Below are positions 17,563 to 26,305 of a stretch of 64,000 bases of DNA, piece by piece; the stretch's first letter is position 1; every line of letters starts with the position of its first letter. A program made the translations under genes and the position numbers. Below the pieces are notes generated by a model that was given only the letters and a program-made list of their open reading frames with translations, did no database searches and was not told where the DNA came from. The stretch spans positions 1-64,000 of the forward strand of contig CAVZNH010000081.1 in the NCBI GenBank assembly GCA_963776505.1, in the 5' to 3' direction. Source of the DNA: JAMXLO01 sp963776505. GTDB lineage: Bacteria; Pseudomonadota; Alphaproteobacteria; Acetobacterales; Acetobacteraceae.

Positions 17563-17713
17563 CGGTCGCTGCTCCATACTTCGTCACGTAGCTTCCGAAC
17601 TCGCTCATGGTGTCCCCTCCCAGGATCACCCCATCCGAGCGACGGATAATCCGGAAATTGACGGGCATTGCCGGTTGTGACGTATGGCCCGGACCAACAC
17701 CGTCACCGGCAGT

Positions 17714-18442
17714 ATGTGCACCGTCGTCGTCCTGATCCGTCCCGGCCATGCTTGGCCGCTCGTGCTTGCCGCCAATCGCGACGAAATGCTGAACCGCGCA
17801 TGGGACCCTCCAGCCGGACACTGGCCCGATCGGCCGGGCATCATCGCGGGTCGCGACCGTTCGGGGGGCGGCACGTGGATGGGCGTGAACCGCAACGGCG
17901 TGGTCGCCGCGGTGCTGAACCGTCCGGGCAGCCTGGGGCCGGCTGCCGGCAAGCGAAGCCGTGGGGAACTGCCACTTCTGGCACTGGAGCACCGGTCCGC
18001 CGATGCGGCCGCCGCGGCGATTGCCACTCTCGATGCCGGCGCCTGGCGCAGCTTCAACCTGGTGCTGGCCGATCGAGCGGGCGCGATTTTCGTCCGTGGG
18101 CTCGGCCACGGCCATCCGGAGGCTCGGCGTTTGACCCTGGGCCTCCACATGGTCACCGCGCACGATCCGGACGACCCGGAAAGCCCCCGGGTCGCCCGCC
18201 ACCTGGCCCGGTTCCAGGCGGCCGATGCGCCGCGGCCGACCCCGGACCCGATCCGGGGCTGGCAGGGCTGGCAGGAAATCCTGGCTGACCGAAGCGGGGA
18301 CGCGGGCGAGCAGATGAACGTCGTGCCGCGTGCCGGGTTCGGCACGGTCTGTTCCTCGCTGCTGGCGATTCCTGAGGCCGCCCCCCCGGTCTGGCTGTTC
18401 GCTGCCGGGCCTCCGGACGAGGCGCCGTTCAGCCTCGTCTGA
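17714..18442 (+). CDS. NRDE/TANGO2-family protein
   Basis: This 242-residue protein begins MCTVVVLIRPGHAWPLVLAANRDE, with the NRDE motif that names the family and a Cys at position 2, as in Ntn-hydrolase-like folds. Further family-like blocks are GGTWMGVNRNGVVAAVLNRP, SFNLVLADRAG and TVCSSLLAI. TANGO2 proteins have been linked to heme trafficking and lipid metabolism in eukaryotes; the bacterial role is open. An upstream ATG at 17684 is in frame, but the MCT start matches the family. Confidence 0.85.
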   Translation: MCTVVVLIRPGHAWPLVLAANRDEMLNRAWDPPAGHWPDRPGIIAGRDRSGGGTWMGVNRNGVVAAVLNRPGSLGPAAGKRSRGELPLLALEHRSADAAAAAIATLDAGAWRSFNLVLADRAGAIFVRGLGHGHPEARRLTLGLHMVTAHDPDDPESPRVARHLARFQAADAPRPTPDPIRGWQGWQEILADRSGDAGEQMNVVPRAGFGTVCSSLLAIPEAAPPVWLFAAGPPDEAPFSLV

Positions 18443-18542
18443 TGACCCCCGGCATGGCGGCCGGGGCCATGCGCTGCTATATCCAACCCAGCCATCCCGG
18501 CCACGCTGGGCGGGACGGCGTATTGCCCAAAAGGGGATCGCG

Positions 18543-19307
18543 ATGGCCCGCCGCCGCCAGCTCTACGAAGGGAAGGCCAAAATCCTGTTCGAGGGCCCGG
18601 AGCCCGGCACCCTCGTTCAGTACTTCAAGGACGACGCCACCGCCTTCAACGCACAGAAAAAGGGCGTGATCACCGGCAAGGGCGTGCTCAACAACCGCAT
18701 CAGCGAGTACCTGATGATGCGGTTGGCGGAGATCGGCATTCCCACCCATTTCGTCCGCCGCCTGAACATGCGCGAGCAGCTTATCCGCGAGGTGGAGATC
18801 ATTCCGCTTGAGGTGGTGGTTCGCAACGTCGCCGCCGGCAGCCTCTCCAAGCGCCTGGGGATACCGGAAGGCACGCGTCTGCCGCGCTCGATCATCGAGT
18901 ACTACTACAAGAACGATGCGCTCGAGGACCCGATCGTGTCGGAGGAGCACATCACCTGCTTCGGCTGGGCCAACGCCGCCGATATCGACGACATCGTGGC
19001 GCTGACGCTGCGCATCAACGACTTCCTCGCCGGCCTGTTCCTCGGCGTCGGCATCACCTTGGTGGATTTCAAGCTGGAATTCGGCCGGCTGTGGGAGAAC
19101 GAGGAGATGCGTATCGTTCTGGCCGACGAGATCAGCCCGGACAATTGCCGGCTGTGGGACTCGAAGACCAATGAGAAGATGGACAAGGACCGCTTCCGCC
19201 GCGACCTCGGCAAGGTCGAGGAGGCGTACCAGGAGGTGGCCAAGCGCCTTGGCATCCTGCCGGAGGCCGGCGTGCGCGACATGAAGGGCCCGGAGCTCAT
19301 GCAGTGA
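18543..19307 (+). CDS. purC: phosphoribosylaminoimidazole-succinocarboxamide synthase
   Basis: This 254-residue SAICAR synthetase joins aspartate to CAIR with ATP. It has the N-terminal RRQLYEGKAKILF (ATP binding), FKDDATAFN, PLEVVVRNVAAGS, LVDFKLEFGR and ISPDNCRLWD. The ATG at 18543 follows AAAAGGGG. Its TGA overlaps the GTG of purS (GTGA), coupling their translation. It is the first gene of the purC-purS-purQ-purL run, with bolA and grxD beyond, an order widespread in alphaproteobacteria. Confidence 0.97.
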   Translation: MARRRQLYEGKAKILFEGPEPGTLVQYFKDDATAFNAQKKGVITGKGVLNNRISEYLMMRLAEIGIPTHFVRRLNMREQLIREVEIIPLEVVVRNVAAGSLSKRLGIPEGTRLPRSIIEYYYKNDALEDPIVSEEHITCFGWANAADIDDIVALTLRINDFLAGLFLGVGITLVDFKLEFGRLWENEEMRIVLADEISPDNCRLWDSKTNEKMDKDRFRRDLGKVEEAYQEVAKRLGILPEAGVRDMKGPELMQ

Positions 19308-19546
19308 AGGCCACTGTGACCGTGATGCTGAAGCCGGGCGTGCTCGACCCGCAGGGCAAGGCGATCGGTCACGCGCTGCACACACTGGGCTTCGGCAATG
19401 TCGGCGAAGTGCGGGCGGGAAAGGTGATCGAGCTGGAACTGGCCGAGAGCGACCCGGAACGCGCCCGCCTTGCCGCCGAAGATATGGCGCGGAGGTTGCT
19501 GGCAAACACCGTGATCGAGAGCTTTCAGGTGCTGGTGGATGCGTAA
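19304..19546 (+). CDS. purS: phosphoribosylformylglycinamidine synthase subunit PurS
   Basis: This 80-residue PurS bridges PurL and PurQ in the three-subunit FGAM synthetase complex and helps ammonia channelling. The sequence AKVTVMLKPGVLDPQGKAIGHAL type of start is recognisable here as VTVMLKPGVLDPQGKAI, followed by ALHTLGFGNVGEVRAGKVIELEL. The GTG overlaps the purC stop by four bases. A GC-rich palindromic repeat occupies the 92-base gap before purQ. Confidence 0.95.
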   Translation: MKATVTVMLKPGVLDPQGKAIGHALHTLGFGNVGEVRAGKVIELELAESDPERARLAAEDMARRLLANTVIESFQVLVDA

Positions 19547-19552
19547 CACAAT

Positions 19553-19591
19553 CTCTCCCCCTCCCCTTGCGGGAGGGGGTTGGGGGAGGGG
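19553..19591. repeat. GC-rich palindromic repeat, copy 1 (purS-purQ gap)
   Basis: The perfect arms CCCCCTCCC (19557-19565) and GGGAGGGGG (19571-19579) enclose a five-base loop and are followed by TTGGGGGAGGGG. A second C-rich/G-rich run continues to about 19625. The same arm pair recurs at four other places in this window. Here it lies inside an operon, so a hairpin could tune purQ/purL expression. Confidence 0.8.
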
Positions 19592-19638
19592 GCCGCGCCA
19601 AGGTCCCCCGGCCCCTCTCCCCCCAAGCGGAGGCACCC

Positions 19639-20319
19639 ATGAAGGCTGGCATCGTCGTCTTCCCCGGTATCAACCGCGAGCGCGATATGGCGATCGCATT
19701 GCGCCGCTCCGGGGCACAGCCGCGTATGATCTGGCACAAGGAGACCGACCTCGTAGGCCTCGACCTGATCGTGATTCCCGGCGGCTTCTCGCACGGCGAC
19801 TATCTGCGCTGCGGCGCGATGGCCGCGCACTCGCCGGTGATGACAGCGGTGCGCGAACACGCCGCGCGCGGTGGCTATCTGCTGGGCGTGTGCAACGGCT
19901 TTCAGATCCTGACCGAGGCCGGTCTGCTGCCCGGAGCGCTGCTGCGCAATGCCTCGCTGCGCTTCCTGTCGATGGACTGCCACCTGCGCGTCGAACGCAC
20001 CGACACCATGTTCACCAGCCATTACCAGCGCGGGCAGGTGTTTCGTGCAGTAATGGCACATGGTGATGGCAACTACTTCGCCGACGATGCGACGCTGGAC
20101 CGACTGGAAGGCGACGGCCTGGTGGCGCTGCGCTACGTGACGCCATTCGGCGAAATCATGCCGGAGGCCAATCGCAACGGCAGTGCACGTTCCATCGCCG
20201 GCATCCTGTCGCCCAATCTGCGCGTGCTCGGCCTGATGCCGCACCCGGAGGACCTCGTGGATCCGCTGATGGGCGGCACCGACGGCAAGCCCCTGTTCGA
20301 CGCCCTTGCCGCAGCGTGA
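19639..20319 (+). CDS. purQ: phosphoribosylformylglycinamidine synthase subunit PurQ (glutaminase)
   Basis: This 226-residue class I glutamine amidotransferase supplies ammonia to PurL. The nucleophile is C85 in LLGVCNGFQ. The oxyanion strand is IPGGFSHGDYLRCGA, and the His/Glu of the triad are in LMPHPEDL near residues 205-208. The start MKAGIVVFPGINRERD is typical. The ATG at 19639 follows GCGGAGG. Its 3' end overlaps the likely TTG start of purL by 14 bases. Confidence 0.96.
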   Translation: MKAGIVVFPGINRERDMAIALRRSGAQPRMIWHKETDLVGLDLIVIPGGFSHGDYLRCGAMAAHSPVMTAVREHAARGGYLLGVCNGFQILTEAGLLPGALLRNASLRFLSMDCHLRVERTDTMFTSHYQRGQVFRAVMAHGDGNYFADDATLDRLEGDGLVALRYVTPFGEIMPEANRNGSARSIAGILSPNLRVLGLMPHPEDLVDPLMGGTDGKPLFDALAAA

Positions 20320-22519
20320 CGTCAATCAGGAGCTGGCGCGCGAATTCGGTCTGAGCGCCGACGAGTACGCCAAGGTCCTGGAGATCGTGGGACGCACGCC
20401 AACACTGACCGAACTCGGCGTGTTCAGCGTGATGTGGTCGGAGCATTGTAGCTACAAGTCCTCGCGCGTTTGGTTGCGGCAGCTTCCGACCAAGGGGCCG
20501 TGGGTCATCCACGGCCCGGGCGAGAACGCCGGTGTCGTGGATATCGGCGATGGACTCGCCGCTGTCTTCAAGATGGAGAGCCACAACCACCCGAGCTTTA
20601 TCGAGCCTTACCAGGGCGCAGCTACCGGCGTCGGTGGCATCCTGCGGGATGTCTTCACCATGGGCGCCCGTCCTATCGCCAACCTCAACGCGCTGCGCTT
20701 CGGGTCCCCAAGCCATCCAATGACAAAGCGCATCGTCGATGGCGTGGTGCGTGGCATCGGTGGCTACGGCAATTGCGTCGGCGTCCCGACCGTGGGCGGC
20801 GAGATCAACTTCCATCCGGCCTATGACGGCAATCCGCTGGTCAACGCGATGACCGTCGGTATCGCGCCGAAGGATCGTATCTTTCTCAGCGCCGCGGCCG
20901 GCGTCGGCAACCCGGTGGTCTATGTCGGGTCGAAGACCGGCCGCGACGGCATTCATGGCGCCACGATGGCTTCCGCCGAGTTTGCCGCCGATGCCGAAGA
21001 AAAACGGCCGACGGTGCAGGTCGGCGACCCGTTCACTGAGAAGCTGCTGATCGAGGCCTGCCTGGAGCTGATGGAGACTGACGCCATCGTGGCCATCCAG
21101 GACATGGGCGCCGCTGGCCTGACCAGTTCGTCCGTCGAGATGGCGGGGAAGGGCGGCGTCGGCATCGAGCTCGATCTGGATCAGGTGCCGGCGCGTGAGA
21201 CCGGCATGACCGCGTATGAATTTATGCTGTCGGAGAGCCAGGAGCGCATGCTGATGGTGCTGCGCCCCGAGCGCGAGGCCGCGGCGCGCGCGATCTTCGA
21301 GAAGTGGGAACTGGACTTCGCGGTGATCGGCCGCCTGACCGACACCGGCCGCATCGTTGTGCGCCACCACGGCGCCGTCGAGGCCGACGTTCCCCTGGCG
21401 CCACTCAACGATGCGGCGCCGCTGTATCATCGCCCGACGGCGGAGACCGCGAAGCAGCCGCAGATCAATCCCGCGAAGGTCGAGGATCGTGTTGGCCTGA
21501 CCGCGGCGCTGTGGAAGCTGGTCGCTTGTCCCGACCTCGCCTCGCGAGCCTGGGTGTGGGACCAGTACGACAGCACCGTCGGCGGCCAGACGGTGAAGCG
21601 ACCAGGCGCGGCGGATGCCGCGGTGGTCAAGCTGGAGGGACATACCCGCGCGCTCGCGCTCACCACCGACAGCACGCCGCGCTATTGCTTGGCCGATCCC
21701 GAGGCTGGCGGCACGCAGGCGGTGGCCGAGGCCTGGCGCAACCTGACAGCGGTCGGTGCCCGTCCGCTGGCGCTGACCGACAACATGAACTTCGGAAACC
21801 CCGAACGGCCGGAGATCATGGGCCAGTTCGCGGCCGCGATCCGCGGTATGGCGGCGGCCTGCGAGGCGCTCGATTTCCCGGTCGTGTCGGGGAATGTGAG
21901 CCTCTACAATGAAACCCGCGATCCGTCCGGTGCCGTGCGCGCCATCCTGCCGACGCCGGCAATCGGCGGCCTCGGTGTGCTGGACGATGCGGCAAGGGCC
22001 GTGGGACTTGCACTGGCGCCATGGCTCGACGTCGTGCTGGTCGGTACCACTAGGGGCTGGCTCGGCCAGTCGCTCTGGCTGCGCGAGATCGCTGGCCGGG
22101 AGGACGGTGCGCCCCCGCCGGTTGATCTGCCAGCCGAGCGAGCGACAGGCGATTTCGTGCGCGGACAGATTCTCGCCGGCAATGTCCGTGCCTGCCACGA
22201 CGTATCGGACGGTGGGCTGCTGGTCGCGCTTGCGGAGATGGCCATGGCAGGCCTGACAGGTGTTCGGGTCTTCACCGGCCCGCGGGAAATCCCCGGCCAT
22301 GCCTACTGGTTCGGCGAAGACCAGGGTCGCTACCTGCTGGCCGTGCCAGACGCCGCCCTGCTGGTCCGTGCCGCCGAGGCAGCCGGGCTGCCGGCGGTGC
22401 GGATCGGCACATCAGGCGGACAGGATTTGACACTGCCCGATGGGGGCACAATATCCGTGCGTGCGTTGCGCGCGGAGCACGAACGCTTCTTCCCGTCCTG
22501 GATGGACGGCACCGGCTGA
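20306..22519 (+). CDS. purL: phosphoribosylformylglycinamidine synthase subunit PurL
   Basis: This protein of about 737 residues is the small-type PurL of the PurLQS complex, converting FGAR to FGAM with ATP and PurQ-derived ammonia. Signature blocks include ELGVFSVMWSEHCSYKSS, FKMESHNHPS (ATP/metal), GAATGVGGILRDVF, QDMGAAGLTSSSVEMA, TDNMNFGNPERPEIM and CHDVSDGGLLVALAEMA. No ATG lies at the N-terminus; the TTG at 20306, inside purQ, is the best start that retains the usual NQELAREFGLS beginning. Confidence 0.95.
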   Translation: MPQRDVNQELAREFGLSADEYAKVLEIVGRTPTLTELGVFSVMWSEHCSYKSSRVWLRQLPTKGPWVIHGPGENAGVVDIGDGLAAVFKMESHNHPSFIEPYQGAATGVGGILRDVFTMGARPIANLNALRFGSPSHPMTKRIVDGVVRGIGGYGNCVGVPTVGGEINFHPAYDGNPLVNAMTVGIAPKDRIFLSAAAGVGNPVVYVGSKTGRDGIHGATMASAEFAADAEEKRPTVQVGDPFTEKLLIEACLELMETDAIVAIQDMGAAGLTSSSVEMAGKGGVGIELDLDQVPARETGMTAYEFMLSESQERMLMVLRPEREAAARAIFEKWELDFAVIGRLTDTGRIVVRHHGAVEADVPLAPLNDAAPLYHRPTAETAKQPQINPAKVEDRVGLTAALWKLVACPDLASRAWVWDQYDSTVGGQTVKRPGAADAAVVKLEGHTRALALTTDSTPRYCLADPEAGGTQAVAEAWRNLTAVGARPLALTDNMNFGNPERPEIMGQFAAAIRGMAAACEALDFPVVSGNVSLYNETRDPSGAVRAILPTPAIGGLGVLDDAARAVGLALAPWLDVVLVGTTRGWLGQSLWLREIAGREDGAPPPVDLPAERATGDFVRGQILAGNVRACHDVSDGGLLVALAEMAMAGLTGVRVFTGPREIPGHAYWFGEDQGRYLLAVPDAALLVRAAEAAGLPAVRIGTSGGQDLTLPDGGTISVRALRAEHERFFPSWMDGTG

Positions 22520-22535
22520 CCGGGGAGGGAATGGC

Positions 22536-22772
22536 ATGGCGATGGCGGCAAGCGAGATCGAGGCGCTGATCAAGGCGGCGCTCCCCGATGCGCGTGTCAC
22601 CGTCGAAGACCTCGCCGGCGACGGCGACCACTACGCGGCCACGGTGGTATCGGAGCAGTTCCGTGGCATACCGCGCGTCAAGCAGCACCAGATCGTCTAC
22701 GCCGCGTTGCGTGGCAGAATGGGGGGCGAGCTGCACGCCCTCGCGCTGCAAACCTCAGCCCCAGAACAATAG
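22536..22772 (+). CDS. bolA: BolA family protein
   Basis: This 78-residue BolA/IbaG-like protein has the class KH-like fold: EIEALIKAALPDARVTVEDL, then GDHYAATVVSEQFRG and RVKQHQIVYAAL with the conserved His. The HY in GDHY is the position that varies among BolA types and may help bind an Fe-S cluster with glutaredoxin. The ATG at 22536 follows GGGGAGGGA. It lies directly before grxD; BolA and monothiol Grx form a known Fe-S-binding complex. Confidence 0.92.
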   Translation: MAMAASEIEALIKAALPDARVTVEDLAGDGDHYAATVVSEQFRGIPRVKQHQIVYAALRGRMGGELHALALQTSAPEQ

Positions 22773-22794
22773 TTCTCTCCAGGAGTCCTCGGTT

Positions 22795-23133
22795 ATGGCC
22801 AACGACGTGTTCGAACGCATCCAGAGTGAAGTCAGCGAAGCGCCCGTGATGCTCTACATGAAGGGGACCGCGATGTTCCCGCAATGCGGATTCTCGGCGC
22901 GGGTGGTGCAGATCCTCACCCACATGGGGGTGCCGTTCAAGACCGCCAACGTGCTGGAGGACATGGAGCTGCGCGAGGGGATCAAGCAGTTCTCCCAGTG
23001 GCCGACCGTCCCGCAGCTCTACGTGAAGGGCGAGTTTGTCGGCGGCTGCGATATCGTGACCGAAATGTTCCAGTCGGGCGAACTCGAGACGCTGCTCGCC
23101 GAAAAAGGCATTGAGCACAAGACCGAGGCGTAA
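22795..23133 (+). CDS. grxD: monothiol glutaredoxin, Grx4 type
   Basis: This 112-residue CGFS-type glutaredoxin carries its active site CGFS at residues 31-34 and family blocks VMLYMKGTAMFPQ, QFSQWPTVPQLYVKGEFVGGCDI and SGELETLLAEKG. These proteins carry [2Fe-2S] clusters and deliver them or signal iron status, often as a heterodimer with BolA, encoded 22 bp upstream. AGGAG precedes the ATG at 22795. Confidence 0.95.
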   Translation: MANDVFERIQSEVSEAPVMLYMKGTAMFPQCGFSARVVQILTHMGVPFKTANVLEDMELREGIKQFSQWPTVPQLYVKGEFVGGCDIVTEMFQSGELETLLAEKGIEHKTEA

Positions 23134-23188
23134 TACTCGCCGCACTCCGTTAAGGCTTTGTTCGTGAGCCGATGCGCACGCTGATGGC

Positions 23189-24250
23189 GTGCGCATCGGC
23201 GTTGTCATCCCTGCCTACAATGCCGCGCCCTGGATCGGCGCCGCGATCGCGTCAGTGCTCGCGCAGACGTACGAGGACTGGACGCTGGTTGTGGTCGATG
23301 ATGGATCGAGTGACGGGACCGGCGACGTCGTTGCAGGCTTTGTCGACCCGCGCATACGCCTGATCCGACAGGCCAATGCTGGTGTTTCCGCGGCGCGGAA
23401 TCGCGGAGCGGACGCACTACGCCGCACGGCCCCCGCGTGTGTTCTCCCCCTCCCCCTGCGGGAGGGGGTCGGGGGGACGGGGCCCGCGGTCCTGTATTTG
23501 GACGCCGATGACCTTCTCGCCCCCGATGCGCTGTCGCGGCTCGTCGCGGCCCTCGACACCTCACCAGAGGCCGTCGCCGCCATCGGCCCCTATGCATTCG
23601 TCGATACCGGCACCGTCCGCCGTCCGCCGTCCGGCAACATCCTGCGCCGCCTGCTGGTGGGCAATCTGTTCGCCAACGGCGGCCACCTGCTCGTGCGCAG
23701 TGAAGCAATACGCTCGGTCGGCGGCTTCCTCCCGGGCATGGCCTACGGCGAGGATTGGGAATTCTGGATCCGCATCGCTCTGCGCGGCCCATTCGTCGCG
23801 GCGCCGGGTCGCGCGCCCGTGCTATTCGTCCGCCAGCAGGTCGGGGGTGCCTATCACCGCCTGGCCGCGGACCCAGCCGCCTTCACACCCTGTATGGATG
23901 CGATCTTCAGCAACCCGGCTCTGCTTGCCCGATTCGGTCCACGGCGCGTGGCCGCACTCCGCCGACGTACCGAGGCCGAGAACGACTGGATCATCGGCCG
24001 CGAGCTGATCCGTCACGGCCGTGGGCACGAGGGCCTTGTCCGGCTGCGTCGCTCAGTCCGCGCGGCATTCAGCGTCAAGCGTGCCGCGTTGTTCGCCGCC
24101 GCCCATGCGCTACCGGTGCTCCCGCCCACATGGCGCGGCCCGTTCCGTCCCTATGCCCGGGCGGGCGAGACGCGCGCGAACTTTGCCTGCAGCGTGCCGA
24201 CCAGGCCCTGCGGCAGGAAGATGATGAACATCACCAGCAGGCTGCCGTAG
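23189..24250 (+). CDS. family 2 glycosyltransferase carrying an in-frame palindromic-repeat insertion
   Basis: This GT-A glycosyltransferase has IGVVIPAYNAAPWIGAAIASVLAQ, LVVVDDGSSDGT, NAGVSAARNRG and the metal-binding LYLDADDLL, then YGEDWEFWIRI in the acceptor domain. Between NRGADAL and the DAD motif, the segment VLPLPLREGVGGTGP is the translation of a GC-rich palindrome found elsewhere in the window, so the repeat seems to have inserted without breaking the frame. The GTG at 23189 is the start. The last 100 bases overlap the opposite-strand livM end, so the C-terminus is probably extended. The sugar and acceptor are unknown. Confidence 0.82.
   Translation: MRIGVVIPAYNAAPWIGAAIASVLAQTYEDWTLVVVDDGSSDGTGDVVAGFVDPRIRLIRQANAGVSAARNRGADALRRTAPACVLPLPLREGVGGTGPAVLYLDADDLLAPDALSRLVAALDTSPEAVAAIGPYAFVDTGTVRRPPSGNILRRLLVGNLFANGGHLLVRSEAIRSVGGFLPGMAYGEDWEFWIRIALRGPFVAAPGRAPVLFVRQQVGGAYHRLAADPAAFTPCMDAIFSNPALLARFGPRRVAALRRRTEAENDWIIGRELIRHGRGHEGLVRLRRSVRAAFSVKRAALFAAAHALPVLPPTWRGPFRPYARAGETRANFACSVPTRPCGRKMMNITSRLP
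23444..23480. repeat. GC-rich palindromic repeat, copy 2 (inside a glycosyltransferase gene)
   Basis: The arms CCCCCTCCC (23446-23454) and GGGAGGGGG (23460-23468) around a five-base loop are identical to those of the other copies and are followed by TCGGGGGGACGGGG. It is translated in frame as part of the glycosyltransferase between its DDGSSD and DADD motifs. Confidence 0.85.
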
Positions 24251-25119
24251 ATGATGTTGTCCCATCCCACGGCGCCGGTGCCGAACCCGATGCGCAGGGC
24301 CTCTGCGAGCAGAATGGTGATGAATGCGCCGATCGTCGGACCAAGCAGCACGTAGATCCCGCCGACCACCGAAGCGAACACCATCTGCAGCGACACCGAG
24401 ATGCCGCTTACCGTATCGGGTGAGATGAACATCTGATACTGGCAGTACAATGCTCCGGCTAGCGCGGTCATTGCTGCGCTGAGCAGGGTGATCTTCAGTT
24501 TCTCCCACGTCACATGCACACCTACCGCCGCCGCTGCGTCCTCATCCTCGGCGATCGCCTCCAGCGCGTAGCGCAGCATGCTGCGATCGACGCGGTAGCG
24601 AACCAACAGTCCCACGCCCCACACGCCAAGAGCGATCAGGTACCAGGTCGTCTTGTCGGTGAACTGCAGCGCGAAAACCGAACTGCCACCGTTGTAGCGT
24701 TGCGGCGTGTAGCCGAGTGATCCTCCAGTGAGATCGCGCGCCGCGGTGATCACCTGCAGCACGATCGCGCTGAGTGCCAGCGTCACCAGCGCGAAATAGT
24801 GGCCGACGATGCGGAAACGAAAACAGGGCCACGCGATCAGCAGAGCGACGAATGCAACGACGAGCATGGCGATCGGAATGCCGATCCAGGGAGTGAGATG
24901 GAAGTCGTTCCACAGCAGTGCGGTGACATAGGCGCCAATCCCCATGAATCCGCCATGGCCGAGCGACACCAGGCCGAACCGCCCCATCACCGACCACGAT
25001 GTATACATGAAGGACCAGATCAGCACGATCACCAGTAGATGCAGCGGATAGGGTTCATGGTACACGAAGGGCAACGCGACCAACGCTGCACCGATCACCC
25101 ATGGCAGGGCGCGGCTCAC
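24151..25119 (-). CDS. livM: branched-chain amino acid-type ABC transporter permease LivM
   Basis: This 322-residue polytopic permease has about 9-10 hydrophobic segments. It has the LivM-type blocks GRFGLVSLGHGGFMGIGAYVTALL and AIAEDEDAAAAVGVHVTWEKLKI (the EAA-like loop that contacts the ATPase), then ALAGALYCQYQMFISPD and GGIYVLLGPTIGA. The GTG at 25119 overlaps the livH stop (GTGA). It is the last gene of a seven-gene minus-strand operon, and its 3' end overlaps the converging glycosyltransferase by 100 bp. The substrate is an amino acid, amide or related solute, unspecified. Confidence 0.9.
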   Translation of the reverse strand: MSRALPWVIGAALVALPFVYHEPYPLHLLVIVLIWSFMYTSWSVMGRFGLVSLGHGGFMGIGAYVTALLWNDFHLTPWIGIPIAMLVVAFVALLIAWPCFRFRIVGHYFALVTLALSAIVLQVITAARDLTGGSLGYTPQRYNGGSSVFALQFTDKTTWYLIALGVWGVGLLVRYRVDRSMLRYALEAIAEDEDAAAAVGVHVTWEKLKITLLSAAMTALAGALYCQYQMFISPDTVSGISVSLQMVFASVVGGIYVLLGPTIGAFITILLAEALRIGFGTGAVGWDNIIYGSLLVMFIIFLPQGLVGTLQAKFARVSPARA

Positions 25120-25988
25120 GACCGGCGTGCCATGAGCCCCTGGGGCCTCGCGAACATCATGGCGATGAAAAAGCCGAAGGCGAAAACATAACCCCACTCA
25201 AGGTCCAGATAGAGGCCGCTGACCGAGATGATTTCGGCGAAGATGAATGACGCGACGAAGCCACCAACCATATTCCCCAGGCCACCGAGCACGCAGATCA
25301 TAAAGGTGGTAGGCCCGAAGGTGAGGCCGATGAACGGATGCACGTCGTATTGCAGCACCAACAGAGTGGCGGCGAGACCTGCCAGCGCGCCACCGATCGC
25401 CGAGGTGATGATATAGATACGCCGCGCATCGACGCCCATCAGTGGCATGATCTGCCGGTCCTGGGAGATGGCGCGGATCGCCGTGCCGGTATAGGTCCGC
25501 GCCAAAAACAGATACAGCACCACCATGCCGGCAAGGGCGGCGCCAAACGCGAGCAGGCGAGCGTAGCTGATATACATGTCGGCGACGGCCAGCACCGGCA
25601 GGCGGATGCCCAGATTGCGGAAGTCGATGCCGAACATCACTGTGGCGGCGCTTTGCAGGAAGAACAACACGCCGCCGGTGGCGAGCAACTGATTGATTGG
25701 TGCTGCCCCGAGCAGTGGGGCGATGACCAGCAGGTGCAGGACAACGCCCAATACTCCGACGCCGGCAATGCATATCACCGCCGCGAGCAGGAACGGCACG
25801 TGGTATATCTTGAACAGGAAGAACATGCCGTACATGCCGAGCATGATTAGCTCAGCATAGCAGATCCACACGACGTCGATCACGCCGAAGATCAGGTTCA
25901 GCCCAAGTGCCAGAAGCGCCAGCACACCGCCTAGCAGGACGCCGTTGATCAGTGCCTCGAGCAGGTAGATGTCGAAGATGTCGGGCAC
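25116..25988 (-). CDS. livH: branched-chain amino acid-type ABC transporter permease LivH
   Basis: This 290-residue permease has eight or more hydrophobic segments and the LivH motifs INGVLLGGVLALLALGLNLIFGVIDVV, AIRAISQDRQIMPLMGVDARRIY (cytoplasmic coupling loop), IGGALAGLAATLL and CVLGGLGNMVGGF. It pairs with LivM to form the membrane channel. A GTG start lies 11 bp after the glycine-zipper gene, and the stop overlaps the livM start by four bases. Confidence 0.92.
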   Translation of the reverse strand: MPDIFDIYLLEALINGVLLGGVLALLALGLNLIFGVIDVVWICYAELIMLGMYGMFFLFKIYHVPFLLAAVICIAGVGVLGVVLHLLVIAPLLGAAPINQLLATGGVLFFLQSAATVMFGIDFRNLGIRLPVLAVADMYISYARLLAFGAALAGMVVLYLFLARTYTGTAIRAISQDRQIMPLMGVDARRIYIITSAIGGALAGLAATLLVLQYDVHPFIGLTFGPTTFMICVLGGLGNMVGGFVASFIFAEIISVSGLYLDLEWGYVFAFGFFIAMMFARPQGLMARRS

Positions 25989-25999
25989 AGTATGGCGAT

Positions 26000-26287
26000 C
26001 TACTGCGTCGTCGTACGACTTGCCGAAGTCCTGCCGGCTGCATAGCCCTGATTGTATGAGGCCTGCTCGTTCTTCTTCACCGAGTCAAATATCAGACCTC
26101 CCGCCAGGCCCGCTGCGGCACCGGCCACTGCACCGAGGGCTGCGTTGCCGCCGATGGCACCCAGCACCGCGCCGCCGGCGGCGCCGATCCCTGTTCCTGT
26201 CACTGCGCGCTGCTGTGTGTCGGTAAGACCGGAACAGCCCGCCAGGGCAAGGCAGGCCACCAGCAGCATGACAATTGTCGATTTCAT
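26000..26287 (-). CDS. glycine-zipper lipoprotein
   Basis: This 95-residue protein has a lipoprotein signal ending in LALAGC (lipidated Cys at 18) and a glycine-zipper region (GTGIGAAGGAVLGAIGG, then AVAGAAAGLAGGLIFD), followed by a polar tail (KKNEQASYNQGYAAGR). Such proteins sit in the outer membrane and resemble small SlyB/YMGG-type lipoproteins linked to envelope integrity. AAGGAG precedes the ATG. It is embedded in the Liv-type operon between the Rap1a-like gene and livH, which is unusual. Confidence 0.85.
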   Translation of the reverse strand: MKSTIVMLLVACLALAGCSGLTDTQQRAVTGTGIGAAGGAVLGAIGGNAALGAVAGAAAGLAGGLIFDSVKKNEQASYNQGYAAGRTSASRTTTQ

Positions 26288-26305
26288 GTGTTCTGCTCCT
26301 TGCGA

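Noticed and set aside
20156..22300. A 714-codon minus-strand open frame
   Set aside because: It is antisense to purQ/purL, whose protein motifs are clear; the opposite frame is long only because of GC-rich codon bias.
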